Positions 22,253 to 31,418 of a stretch of DNA of 31,418 bases are shown piece after piece; position 1 is the stretch's first letter; every line of letters begins with the position of its first letter. The translations under genes were made by a program, and so were the position numbers. Below the pieces are notes generated by a model. That model made no database searches, was not told the DNA's origin, and saw only the letters and a list, made by a program, of their open reading frames with translations. The stretch is from Gnetum montanum (Eukaryota > Streptophyta > Gnetopsida > Gnetales > Gnetaceae): positions 41,951 through 73,368 of the forward strand of contig MNCI01022399.1 in assembly GCA_015680685.1 (NCBI GenBank), read 5' to 3'.

Positions 22253-24633
22253 GTTTAGTTTACTTTGGTATCATTAATATATGTAGAAGCTACCTTTGGT
22301 TCATTAAACATGTAGGATTAATGTGTATGATAACATTTTGAAAAATTTAGAATTTCCTTCCTATTATGCCAAATCGTATTATCAATTGCTTGTTTGTTTG
22401 TTTGTTTGGCCATAGCTACAAACCAAGTTGATTTTGTGATGTGCTCTTCTAAGCCATGTTTTAGAACTTTGTGACCAAACATCGTCAAGGTTGTTTAACA
22501 TCAAACTTGAAGCTGCTCATTCATCACAACTGCTTTTAGAGTAATGGGTAATTGTTTCTTATCAATTAGGTTAATGTAGACGTAATTCTTTAACATAAAA
22601 ATGATTATTCTTTCATGGAAGTATAGAGATATGGGTACTCTTGTCTTAAGTAGAGGAGAAACTTTATAATGATATACTTCTAGTAATTCTTGGACTGTTT
22701 AGTTTACTTTGGTATCATTAATATATGTAGAGGCTACCTTTGGTTCATTAGACGTGTGGGATTAATGTGTATCAGAACGTTTTGAAAAATTTAGAATTTC
22801 CTTCTTATTATGCCAAATAGCATCATCAATTGTTTGTTTGTTTGTTTTGCCATAGCTACAAATCAAGTTGATTTTGTGCTGTGCTATTCTCGGTCATGTT
22901 TTAGAACTTTGTGACCAAACATTGTCAAGGTTGTTTAACATCAAACTCGAAGCTGCTCATTCATTCACAACTGCTTTTAGGGTAATAGGTAATTGTTTCT
23001 TATCAATTGGGTTAATGTAGACATAATTATTTAACATCAAAATGATTATTCTTTCATGGAAGTATAGAGATATGGGTACTCTTGTCTTGAGAAGAGATTA
23101 AGATAAAAAGCATAAATTTTCTTAAAAAAGAAGTTAAGCAGAGGAGAAACTTTATAACAATATACTTATAGTAATTCTTGGGCTATTTAGTTTACTTTGG
23201 TATCATTAATATATGTAGAAGCTACCTTTGGTTCATTAAACGTGTGGAATTAATGTGTATTACAACGTTCCAAAAAATTTAGAATTTCCTTCCCATTACG
23301 CCATATAGCATCATCGATTGTTTGTTTGGCCATAGCTAGAAACCAAGTTGATTTTGTGCTGCGCTCTTACTGGTCATGTTTTAGAACTTTGTGACCAAAC
23401 ATCATCAAGGTTGTTTAACAACAAACTTGAAGTCACTCATTCATTCACAACTGCTTTTAGGGTAATAAGTAATTCTTTCTTATGAATTGTGTTAATGTAG
23501 ACATAATTCTTTAACATCCAAATGATCATTCTTTCATGGAAGTATAGGGATATGGGTACTCTTGTCTAGAGAAGAGATTAGGATAAAAAGCATAATTTTT
23601 TTTTAAAAAAATTTAAGTAGAGGAAAAACTTTATAACGATATACTTCGAGTAATTATTGAGCTATTTAGTTTACTTTGGTATCAGTAATATATGTAGAAG
23701 CCACCTTTGGTTCATTAGACATGTGGGATTAATGTGTATCAGAACGTTTCAAGAAATTTAGAATTTCCTTCTTATTATGCCAGATAGCATCATCGATTGT
23801 TTATTTGTTTGTTTGGCCATAGCTAGAAACCAAGTTGATTTTGTGTTGCGCTCTTGCCGGTCATGTTTTAGAACTTTGTTACCAAACATTGTTGAGGTTG
23901 TTTAACATCAAACTTGAAGCTACTCATTCATTCACAACCATTTTTTAGGGTAATAGGTAATTCTTTCTTATCAATTGGGTTAATGTAGACGTAATTATTT
24001 AATATCTAAATGATCATTCTTTCATGGAAGTATAGGGATCTTGAGAAGAGATTATGATAAAAAGAATAAATTTTCTAAAAAAGGAAGTTAAGTAGAGGAG
24101 AAACTTTATAATGATATACTTCTAGTAATTCTTGGGCTGTTTAGTTTACTTTGATATCATTAATATATGTAGAGGCTACCTTTGGTTCATTAGACGTGTG
24201 GGATTAATGTCTATCAGACCATTCCAAAAAATATCAAATTTCCTTCCTATTACACCATATAGCATTATCAATTGTTTGTTTGTTTGTTTGTTTGACCATA
24301 GCTAGAAACAAAGTTGATTTTGTGTTGCACTCTTGCCGGTCATGTTTTAGAACTTTGTGACTAAACATGTCGAGGTTATTTAACACCAAACTTGAAGCCG
24401 CTCATTCATTCACAACCACTTTTTAGGGTAATAGGTAATTCTTTCTTATCAATTGGGTTAATGTAGACGTAATTCTTTAACATTCAAATGATAATTTCTT
24501 CATGGAAGTATAGGGATCTGGGTACTCTTTTCTTGAGAAGAGATTGGGATAAAAAGCATAAATTTTCTCAAAAAAGAAGTTAAGCAGAGGAGAAACTTTA
24601 TATCGATATACTTCTAGTAATTCTTGGGCTCTT

Positions 24634-24880
24634 TCCTCATCAAGTAAACAAAATGTTCTCGTCATTCTCTAACAAAATGTCTTCTTTTATTCCTAGCACA
24701 CATTCATCATCAAGCCATTTGTTCTGAATAGTATGTTTGTGATTGTCCAGTTCTTTTACATAGTATATCTGCAACTATTAGTATCCCATTTAGCTACCTC
24801 CAACAAAATTAATTGATTCCAACTTTTTGATTTATCATTTAACGATCCACTAATTTGACACTAACTTTGTGTATGTATCG
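24634..24880. other. Right flank of satellite array, nothing recognised
   Basis: Satellite similarity ends at about 24630. The following AT-rich sequence holds no recognisable feature. Confidence 0.5.
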
Positions 24881-25530
24881 TTACTCTCTAATGTTAGTCT
24901 TATTTGGTATCTGCACATCATTGGGATACAAGTCGAGATGTAAGAAAAACTCCAAATGGTGATGAAATAATTCCATGACCAACTGTGCCTTCGTAGCATT
25001 ATAAACTAAATGTGTTGTAACTATATAGTGAAAAAAACTTTTTGTTGCTTGCATCTCATGTATGCCAAACAGGCTCAATCCCCTTCCAACCTAGTGAGAC
25101 TCACGTACTTAAGCTAATACAGAAACAAATTCAACACGAGATACTAACAAAATTTTTTAATTAGTAATTAGTTAAAAAAACAAACAAACAAACAAAGAAA
25201 TTTTACCTGGGATGTTAAGAAACAAAGAATTGTCTAAAAAGGGAATAGTACCAGAGGAGGCAGAGGTGGAGGAGGAGGGCTTTCCGTGGACAAGAATGGG
25301 ATGCAGAGGTAGAGCACAGCTGGTGAAGCAGGATAGCAGGGTGGCCCAAGTGATGGTGGAGATAGGGTGAGGTAGGGTTCCACCATAGTGGCTCACATAC
25401 ACTCCTTTCCATTCAACTTAAGGCTATTCGGCACCACTCCCATGTTTTCAACAATGCTACCAACGTCAATTCTTGAGTCAGGCATGGCCACCATGCGCAC
25501 AACTTTGCTTGACTCCAGATTCTACAACTC
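24881..25530 (-). pseudogene. Two exon-like pieces, unidentified plant gene
   Basis: I do not identify the gene. On the minus strand, about 25520-25400 reads SSKVVRMVAMPDSRIDVGSI and then VENMGVVPNSLKLNGKECM before a stop. In the next frame about 25380-25208 continues with ITWATLLSCF and a Ser-rich end, reaching CCAG/GTAAAATTT, a plausible 5' splice site at 25207. A T-rich, intron-like stretch follows (25206-25100). From about 25098 the frame LSLFGIHEMQATKSFFHYIV then runs open to 24881 (YNATKAQLVMELFHHHLEFF). The DSRIDVGSIVENMGVVP block reminds me of an uncharacterised conserved plant protein, not verified. The frame change and stop argue for a pseudogene. Confidence 0.35.
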
Positions 25531-25585
25531 CAACATCAACGCTCTTGCTCTTGCTCTGGATGTTTCTTCCATTTGTAGCATATGA

Positions 25586-26367
25586 CGACCATTGAAGAAC
25601 TTCTTGGATTAATTTGAGCTCTGTTGGGAAGTGGGAACACAAGATTGATTGATTGATCCATGGATGGATTAACGAAATTCTTATCGAAAAGTTTTGGAAA
25701 TTTTCTTCCCCTATTCTACTCTACTCCAAAGCCTTGGCCTTTGCATCTACATTTTTTTTTGTGAACCTGAATTGGGGCCGACCACAATGATTGCATTAGC
25801 TGTGAAATTCCCCTTTTTTGCCCCAGTATTTTGAGGGTAAATTGTTTTAAAGGACTTTATAATGGTTTGTTGTGAGATTTGTCTAGGCTATTGCCAATTT
25901 CAAAATAATGCAACGTTACTTGTATTCATGAACGATGTTGATTGCTCAATAGATCCAAGAGACTTCACGTAACCTGTGTGCTTCATTGTTTCAACCTCCT
26001 ATTACAAATAACAATGAGGTGTTCATCTTTTGATTTTAAGATGAATAGAGATGTAAATATTGTTAAAAGAAAATGGTTCAAGGCCCTTCTCTTAATAAAA
26101 TTCTTATCAAAAAATAAAAATCACATAAGGTACCTTTCATTGATACAAATTGTTCTACTAAGTATAATATATTCATTTTTTATATGGTCATGAAAACCCC
26201 TACTAAGTATAATATGAAACTATCAGTAACTAGCTTACATATATATATAAATTGGCCGAGATGATTTTTAAAAAAATGATGTTAACCAAGCCCAACTATT
26301 GGACGAGGTAACAAGATAATTAAAAATGGAATCACTCATCCCTCCTCCTCTATTTCTCTGCCACTTG
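25586..26367. other. No gene recognised
   Basis: AT-rich sequence with simple repeats only. A GATT run lies at about 25645-25660. The 16-bp string CTACTAAGTATAATAT is at 26155-26170 and again at about 26200-26215. TATATATATA is near 26240. No motif is seen in the short frame 25942-26193. Confidence 0.5.
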
Positions 26368-26522
26368 CCCAATTTAGATTTACCCTCTTAATCAAGTTTG
26401 CTCTTTCTTTGTTTGTTCATGGAATTTTTGAGAAATAAATCTCTTACATAAATAATTCTCAAAAACACCATGAACAAACAAAGAAAGAGAAAACTTGATT
26501 GAGAGGGTAAAACTAAATTGGG
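26368..26522. repeat. Near-perfect inverted repeat (hairpin), 67-bp arms, 21-bp loop
   Basis: Left arm 26368-26434 and right arm 26456-26522 are reverse complements at 62 of 67 positions, with no gaps. The arms begin CCCAATTTAG and end TTTTTGAGAA next to a 21-base AT-rich loop. In RNA one of the five mismatches would be a U-G wobble. The structure could be a small foldback transposon core, or a transcribed stem-loop giving small RNAs. No target-site duplication is evident at its ends. Confidence 0.9.
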
Positions 26523-26596
26523 AAAAACTAAAGCTTTGATGACGTGTGCATGTCGTGGCCCTAGGTGTTGAGTGGGAATGTAGCAAAAGCCAACTA

Positions 26597-26735
26597 GCCT
26601 ACTACCTTATTGCTGCCTTGGTTGAAGAAGCACATGCCGATGAGCTTGTTATTGTAGTTGAAGCATGGGCCACCATCGTAGGTGCCTTTCTAGCCCTCCA
26701 ACGGAGCTCCAAAGCTAGCATCATCGATGCTGGTT
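26597..26735 (-). pseudogene. Possible trypsin-like (Do-like) protease fragment
   Basis: The minus strand reads ASFGAPLEG, a stop, then KGTYDGGPCFNYNNKLIGMC and FFNQGSNKV. The order GG-P, then N-x-x-x-IGM, resembles the C-terminal lobe of trypsin-fold Do/HtrA-like proteins (pattern GNSGGPLVN followed by GEVIGIN). The catalytic Ser position holds Asp (YDGGP, at 26666-26677). Plant Do-like homologues lacking the Ser exist to my knowledge. The piece is only ~45 residues and carries stops, so the call is tentative. No other exon is recognised nearby. Confidence 0.35.
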
Positions 26736-26789
26736 TGGTTGGGCTAGGTGGCCTGTAGCAGTAGTTGCAGATGGAGACATAGACAAAAT

Positions 26790-26955
26790 GGAAATGGAAT
26801 TCTCATTTCCATTCCCATTCCCATTTTACATTTGGTTGCGTTTGGCCTTTTTATGTGTGTAGCGGGAATATGAAAGGCTATGGCTCTTTGGTTCACATTT
26901 TGCGCAACAAGAATATGAAAAGTTGTGGCTCTTCGATTCATGTTTTTTCCCATTT
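26790..26955. repeat. CATTCC-rich tract and ~46-bp tandem duplication
   Basis: Repeated CATTCC/CCATTC units lie at 26797-26825. They are followed by two diverged copies of a ~46-bp unit (GGGAATATGAAAGGCTATGG near 26863, GAATATGAAAAGTTGTGG near 26911). Tracts of GGAATGG type next to TTTGGTT are common in the ends of plant miniature transposons, so this may be a decayed one. No clear terminal repeats are found. Confidence 0.45.
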
Positions 26956-26979
26956 CGTAGGATCTTACATGATGCATGA

Positions 26980-27694
26980 TGTGGAAGGTGTTACTTGGAG
27001 GACGACAAATCCACTCCCCCCTCCCCCCTATCCTATGAGACGAGTTGGCCTCTCGGCCAAAATAAACATCTTAATTTAGCATATCATGCTTTCAATTATA
27101 ATTTGCAATATTAAGTTATAAAGTTTTAATTTGACTATATGTTTTAAGGGTAAATATTGTTAAAAAGATAATTTCAGGTTCCACCACCCCACCAACAGCC
27201 CAAAACAAAGGTATAACCATCCTTGTTAAAATCAAGGAAACTTGTTATTTTGTGTATAATAGTGTGTATTAAGAGTAAGAAAACTTTAAATTATAGCATG
27301 AAACAACAAATGACAAAAAGTAAAATCAAGGAAAATTTTCCAAATTTTCATCTTTATAGAAAGTACAACAATAATACTTTAAAAAATTTAAAAAATTACA
27401 GAGGAATATAGTGATCACTTGAGTGCAACTCAAATTGATAGCCCCTCACTTGACTAATGAACTAAGCACTTAAGACAATGATTAAGCCACTTATCACTAA
27501 CTTTTGGAATAGAATACAAAGAAGTATTGTTCTATTTCAAAACAAAAAATCAAAATAAAAAAATGGGTATTGCCCACCAGGATCAAATCCATAATTTATA
27601 GTTACCAAATTAAAAAAAATATTAACAAGACCATTAACTTTTCTAACTTAACTCCACATTTAGGAAACAAATCAACAATGCAAGAAATAAAGAT
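26980..27694. other. No gene recognised (3' flank of LTR B)
   Basis: AT-rich DNA without a recognisable gene. The frame 27223-27411 is Lys/Asn-rich and looks like a by-product of base composition. The part from about 27415 to 27694 has a more mixed composition but no motif that I know. Confidence 0.5.
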
Positions 27695-28521
27695 TGATAA
27701 GTAGCAAGGTATCCTTACGCTCAACCATACGAATATGACCATCCATGCACAATTCGGTTGAATTCCAAGGACTAAGTGCTTATGCGCCTTTGTGGAACAA
27801 GAATGGGTTGATCAATCATTGTCTTCCCAAGCTCACTTGTATGTCACGATGGTATGGTTAAGTAAACTTGAGGTATATGATTTTTATACTTTTTTGTGTG
27901 TTTATGTCCTACTGCTAATAACGGAGGAGAGAGAGATAACTATGTAACTAATTTAATTCGACTACTTATTAACTAGGCTCTAACTGATCCTAACACTAGT
28001 ATCCGTTGTCACTTGCCGTACACATCTTGAACTAGTGCAACACTACTGGGATTACCAAACGCTAATCGTTACTGGGTTACCAAGTGTTACACACATGCTC
28101 GAAGTGATTGTACTGTGTGTGCTTACTTAGGAGAGTTGTAGGGTGAGAGACAATCATTAATTAACTAAGGAAAGAATTAAGTAATAGTAATTAACATTAA
28201 TTAATCTATTCTGAATGCTGCAAGGTTTATCATAAAGTTCATCTTTATTGCCATACATAAGGTGTGCTCAGGTACACAATGCTCAAATAAAGATATGTTC
28301 ACTTTATGACTCCTACTGTAGGCATGTAGAAATAATTCTAACTCTGATAGGGAGAAAAGGCAAGAGTTTAGGTAAGGGACTAAGACTAACTATGCAAACC
28401 AAGTGCACTCACCTCTTATTTAGAGGAAATAAGGTAGACTGCGATATTGCATACGTGATATTGCATGGAAAGCCACGATATCGTGGATGTAATATCGCAG
28501 ACACAATATCGTAGCTCATCA
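27695..28521 (-). repeat. LTR B, Athila-like, minus strand
   Basis: The 827-bp reverse-complement copy starts TGATGAGC at 28521 and ends TTATCA at 27695. All LTR blocks are present: GATATC palindromes (28440-28505), poly(A) signal (AATAAA as TTTATT at 28244-28249), the CTCAACCATACGAATATG end block, and the TTAGTCCTTGGAATTCAACC block seen as its complement near 27760. The TATA box has decayed to TCTAAATAAG. It is the 3' LTR of the remnant at 28522-29159, because a polypurine tract precedes it. Confidence 0.92.
28473..28486. promoter_or_regulatory. 14-bp perfect palindrome in LTR B U3
   Basis: CCACGATATCGTGG is self-complementary and centred on GATATC. It corresponds in place to the palindromes of the other LTRs, although the flanking arms differ in sequence. 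Confidence 0.55.
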
Positions 28522-29159
28522 TACCCCCATGATTGAATGAAAACTCATCATTGAGTTCCTTACAAAATATTGGAAAGGTATGGGATTATTTACTAAATGA
28601 GAATTGATAGCAATAGGGAATAATAGACTCAAAGTGCCTGGTGAAAGGATTGACAAACATATTACAACATTGGTGTTCACACCCTTTGTGGTGAACACTA
28701 TACATGGATGACATCCAAACCTTCACTTGACAACTTGAAGAGAAAGAGGGAGAAAAGAAAATGAGGTGTGTTGTTGCCAATGCCGAGATTGCGCCCTCCA
28801 TTGTTTATCCATAGCCACACGACCAAACTTGTTTATGGCGTAAACATTCTAGCTCTAGTCCATCCTGAGTGCTTCCTCCTATTTTAGTCCATAGTTCATG
28901 TAATCGCCATTTGCACACACAACACAGTCATGAATGAGCAAGGATAAGTAAGCCACAATGCCATTGATACCTTGCCTTGATATAAAGTGCATTAGTTGGG
29001 TTGTGGTTATGGCAAAAAATGGGTTAGAGGTTTATTACTGATAACTACCTAAGGTGTAGGGGTTAGGCAAGTAGTAGAATGGAGAAATTGAAAAATTTGT
29101 GCTAGGGCCCCCACGACTACGAGCGAACCTTCGGTAGCAATAAGATGGAAAAATACAAA
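28522..29159 (-). repeat. 3' internal remnant of the LTR B element
   Basis: On the minus strand this matches about 9490-10137 of the plus-strand element: the polypurine tract (28522-28530), the ACACTAT/GTGGTGAACAC segment, and the CTAACCCCTACACC segment near 29055. The match ends exactly at the terminus of LTR A (29160). The rest of this element is not next to it, consistent with interruption by the LTR A element. The frame 28586-28801 is part of this non-coding region. Confidence 0.85.
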
Positions 29160-29999
29160 TGATGAGTGGCGAGGTACCCCTACACTCAACCATACGAATA
29201 CGAGCGTGCACGCGCGATCCGGTCGAACTCCGCAGACTAAATGCCTTAACGCCACAAGAAACACTTGGGGTTAATTGTTCGTTGTCTTCCCAGGCTTGCT
29301 TGTATGTGTCACAGTGTATGGTTAAGCAAGTCTGAGGTATGTGATTTTTTTGGTATTTTTCAATTTATTGCCTATGCTATCAGGGGAAAGGGTTGAGAAA
29401 CTAACTAACTCTAACTAGTGTCCTAAGTCTAAATTAACTAGCGTTAGTATCCGTTCCCACTTACCGGACACACCCTGAACTATGCAACTGTGGCTACCAA
29501 ACGCTAATCGTTACTGGGACCACCACACGTAACACAAGTGCTCGAAGTGGTCGTACTGAGGCACCTATTTAGCCTAAGTGTGATAAGTAGCCGATTCCTT
29601 GATTAGTCGTACACATCCGTAGATGCTCGTAATCAAGTCGTACTTGTGCGCACTAGGAAAGCAGTAAATAAAGAACAATAAAACCATGTGCTGCAAGGTT
29701 TATCCAATCAAGTTTATCTTTATTGTCGTACACAACTTGTGTTCAGGTTACAAAGTTGCTCGAATAAAGAGTAGTTCACTCTAGGATTCCTACTGCGGGC
29801 ACATGGGAAAAATTCTAACTCTGGAGGGATCAAAATGCCAGAGCTTCGCTACTTCTAGCCAGGATTGGGAAGTGAGGGGAGTGCCACCTCTTATTTATAG
29901 ATATGGCGTCGGACCGCGATATCGTATACGCGATATCGCAGAGAAAGATGCGATATTGCGTACGCGATATCGCGGCACAGTGCATGTCGCGTCTCATCA
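29160..29999 (-). repeat. LTR A, Athila-like, minus strand
   Basis: This is an 840-bp reverse-complement LTR, starting TGATGAGACG at 29999 and ending CACTCATCA at 29160. TATAAATA is present at 29892-29899 (minus). The poly(A) signal is at 29719-29724 (minus). The U3 palindromes are the strongest of the window. It is clearly more diverged in its middle (29580-29690) than LTR B is from the 5' LTR, so it may be another subfamily. Confidence 0.92.
29950..29973. promoter_or_regulatory. 24-bp palindrome (one mismatch) in LTR A U3
   Basis: The twelve bases GCGATATTGCGT are followed by their reverse complement with one T/C difference. A second GATATC pair lies at about 29915-29940. TATA follows downstream on the minus strand at 29899-29892. 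Confidence 0.6.
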
Positions 30000-31418
30000 T
30001 ACCCCCATGACTGAATGAAAACTCGTCCTCAAGTTCCTTACAATGATATCAGGTAGGTATGGGATTATTGAGGGGAATGGAACTAATGGGATGACATGTG
30101 AACGGGTCTTTATTACAAGACTTGACAAAAACTAGTGTTCATGACAACAAGGGTGAACACCTTATTACAATGACATTACGCCACATTTGGCAGCTGAGAG
30201 AAAAGAGGAGAGAGAATAAAAGAGAAGAAGAGAGAAGAGTCTTGTTGCTGCCAACGCCTAAATTGCACCTTTCGTTGTCCATCCGTAAGCACATTATCGA
30301 TCCTGCTCCTTGCATAGCTGCTTCAGCGCTGCTCCATTCCAAGTGTTTGCGCCAGATCCATTCCATTGTTGTATGATGGCCATTTGCACACACAACACAA
30401 TCATATATTAGCAAGGGTAATTGAATCATTAAGGAAATAATACCTTGCTTCAGTTTAGGTTCATTGGATAGGTTGTGGTATGGCTAATATGGATATGTGA
30501 AAATGTAGATGATGACTACCAAGGGTATAGGGGTTAGGAAAAAAAACGAAAAAATCCAGGGCTTAGGAGAAAAATCGAAAAAGCAGGCCTCGTACCCCCA
30601 TGACTAATCGCAAACCTCCGGTAGCGTTAGAAAGGAGAAAGAAAAGGAATAAGAGAGATAGGTGAAAAGGGACAACTATGACATCAGGGAAATGGATGTC
30701 AAGATGGAAATGAACAAAAATAAAATAAAATTAATTGCAAAAATTATAAGGAAAAGAAGTTAACTAATGTTCCAAATAGGAAGGTCAGTGGGTCCTCCCC
30801 AAAGCAGGCTCATGCCCTTAATGCCCTGACAATCCCACATTCAAAGAGTCCGTAGGCTCAGGGAATGTTCTTTGGAATAAGAGTTAAAGTCTTAACTGGA
30901 AGAATTTACCAAAAAGAAAACAATGCATCAACCAAAATATATACACTAATGATACAATCGGCAATGAGGTGAACAATGGAGAGAAGGATGGGAAGAAGAG
31001 AAGTGGAATGGAATCCCAAGAACAAGGTGGTGTACAACCCCTTGTGTGATTTATGATTAATGTGACTTGGCAAATCTCATTCCAACTTTGGCTCAAACCA
31101 ACCACTTCCAGTGACTTCGCATCAATGCATTTAGTCAAACCATCCACTTGGAGAAAAAGGATGCATCTTCGAAGAGCCACCACCATTCAGACGAATCAAA
31201 GGAGAGAATGGGAAGCGAGAAGGGCCTTAGTTAGAGGGAATGTTTTGGTTCCATAACCAGTGCTTGCAGCCCAAATTTTATTTCGTCTAAGGGGTGTGCT
31301 TTGAATCCTCACTTTGGTTTTTTTTTTGTGTTTTTGTGTTTTTGTACGTGGGGACCACACCATGCAAAGACTTCTTTATTTTTATTGTCTCAGCTTCCGA
31401 GGAATGGGTAACATCGGA
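30000..31418 (-). repeat. 3' internal region of the LTR A element (runs off window)
   Basis: The minus strand matches about 8750-10137 of the plus-strand element in order. The polypurine tract is at 30000-30008. The LIYDCVVCANG-type segment lies at 30370-30430 and the CTAACCCCTA segment near 30530. The AAAGCAGGCTC segment is near 30800. CTTTGCATGGTGTGG (as its complement) is near 31360. The coding part would lie beyond the window end. No frame is conserved between copies, so the local open frames (30139-30429, 30884-31186) are not called as genes. Confidence 0.88.

Larger units (their letters stand above)
15692..24628. repeat. Satellite array, 19 monomers of ~480-490 bp
   Basis: Nineteen head-to-tail copies share landmarks in fixed order. 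The first is TTTAGTTTACTTTGGTATCA followed by TTAATATATGTAGAAGC. Next come a GTTT microsatellite ending GGCCATAGCT, then CCAAGTTGATTTTGTG, then GAACTTTGTGACCAAACATC, and finally TTCTTTCATGGAAGTATAGG. Monomers start near 15695, 16177, 16665, 17152, 17642, 17964, 18449, 18916, 19376, 19852, 20322, 20799, 21285, 21772, 22253, 22692, 23183, 23666 and 24136. Most intervals are 460-490 bp; the fifth (~322 bp) and fifteenth (~439 bp) carry internal deletions. No coding capacity is conserved. The short open frames inside (16736-16990, 19372-19596 and others) are by-products of the repeat. Such arrays are typical of plant heterochromatin. Confidence 0.97.

Noticed and set aside
30884-31186. 100-codon minus-strand frame
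   Set aside because: It lies in the non-coding 3' region of the LTR A element. The homologous plus-strand stretch around 8950-9250 is not open in that frame.

Overview
The window reads as heterochromatic DNA of a flowering plant, most likely pericentromeric. It is AT-rich and has no intact protein-coding gene. It is dominated by Ty3/Gypsy LTR retrotransposons of the Athila lineage and by a large tandem satellite array. The few host-gene traces are broken fragments: a CYP92-like cytochrome P450, a TRAPPC12-like trafficking protein, and some weaker ones. The plant assignment rests on the Athila-type pol, the tRNA-Asp-type primer site and the A-type P450 fragment. I cannot name the species.

Layout. 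1-1030: AT-rich flank with nothing recognised. 1031-10867: one plus-strand Athila-like element with 5' LTR (1031-1833), primer-binding site, gag, protease, reverse transcriptase, RNase H, integrase, a 1.95-kb non-coding 3' region, polypurine tract, and a 3' LTR that lacks its last ~60-70 bp. All coding domains are in the expected order, but they carry many stops and at least two frame changes, so the element is dead. 10868-12060: decayed coding-like DNA of unknown origin. 12080-12890: P450 pseudogene (+). 12900-13500: GC-richer DNA with a 73-bp tandem duplication. 13495-13822: TRAPPC12-like pseudogene (-). 13960-15690: AT-rich DNA with short direct repeats.

15692-24628: a satellite array of 19 head-to-tail monomers of about 480-490 bp. 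Diagnostic variants show that two consecutive blocks of four monomers are copies of each other, so there is a four-monomer higher-order repeat. 24630-27694: mixed low-copy DNA with two minus-strand exon-like pieces, a 67-bp-arm hairpin, a protease-like fragment, and short duplications. 27695-31418: minus-strand pieces of the same Athila family: LTR B, a 3' internal remnant, LTR A, and then a longer 3' internal region that runs off the window. LTR A abuts the remnant exactly at its terminus, as in a nested insertion.

How the parts relate. The three Athila copies share a U3 promoter design: a cluster of GATATC-centred palindromes just upstream of a TATA box, which is degenerate in LTR B. They also share a polyadenylation signal and an invariant G-run polypurine tract. 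No functional gene network can be read here. The interest lies in the satellite organisation, the promoter palindromes, the hairpin, and the gene fragments stranded among repeats.
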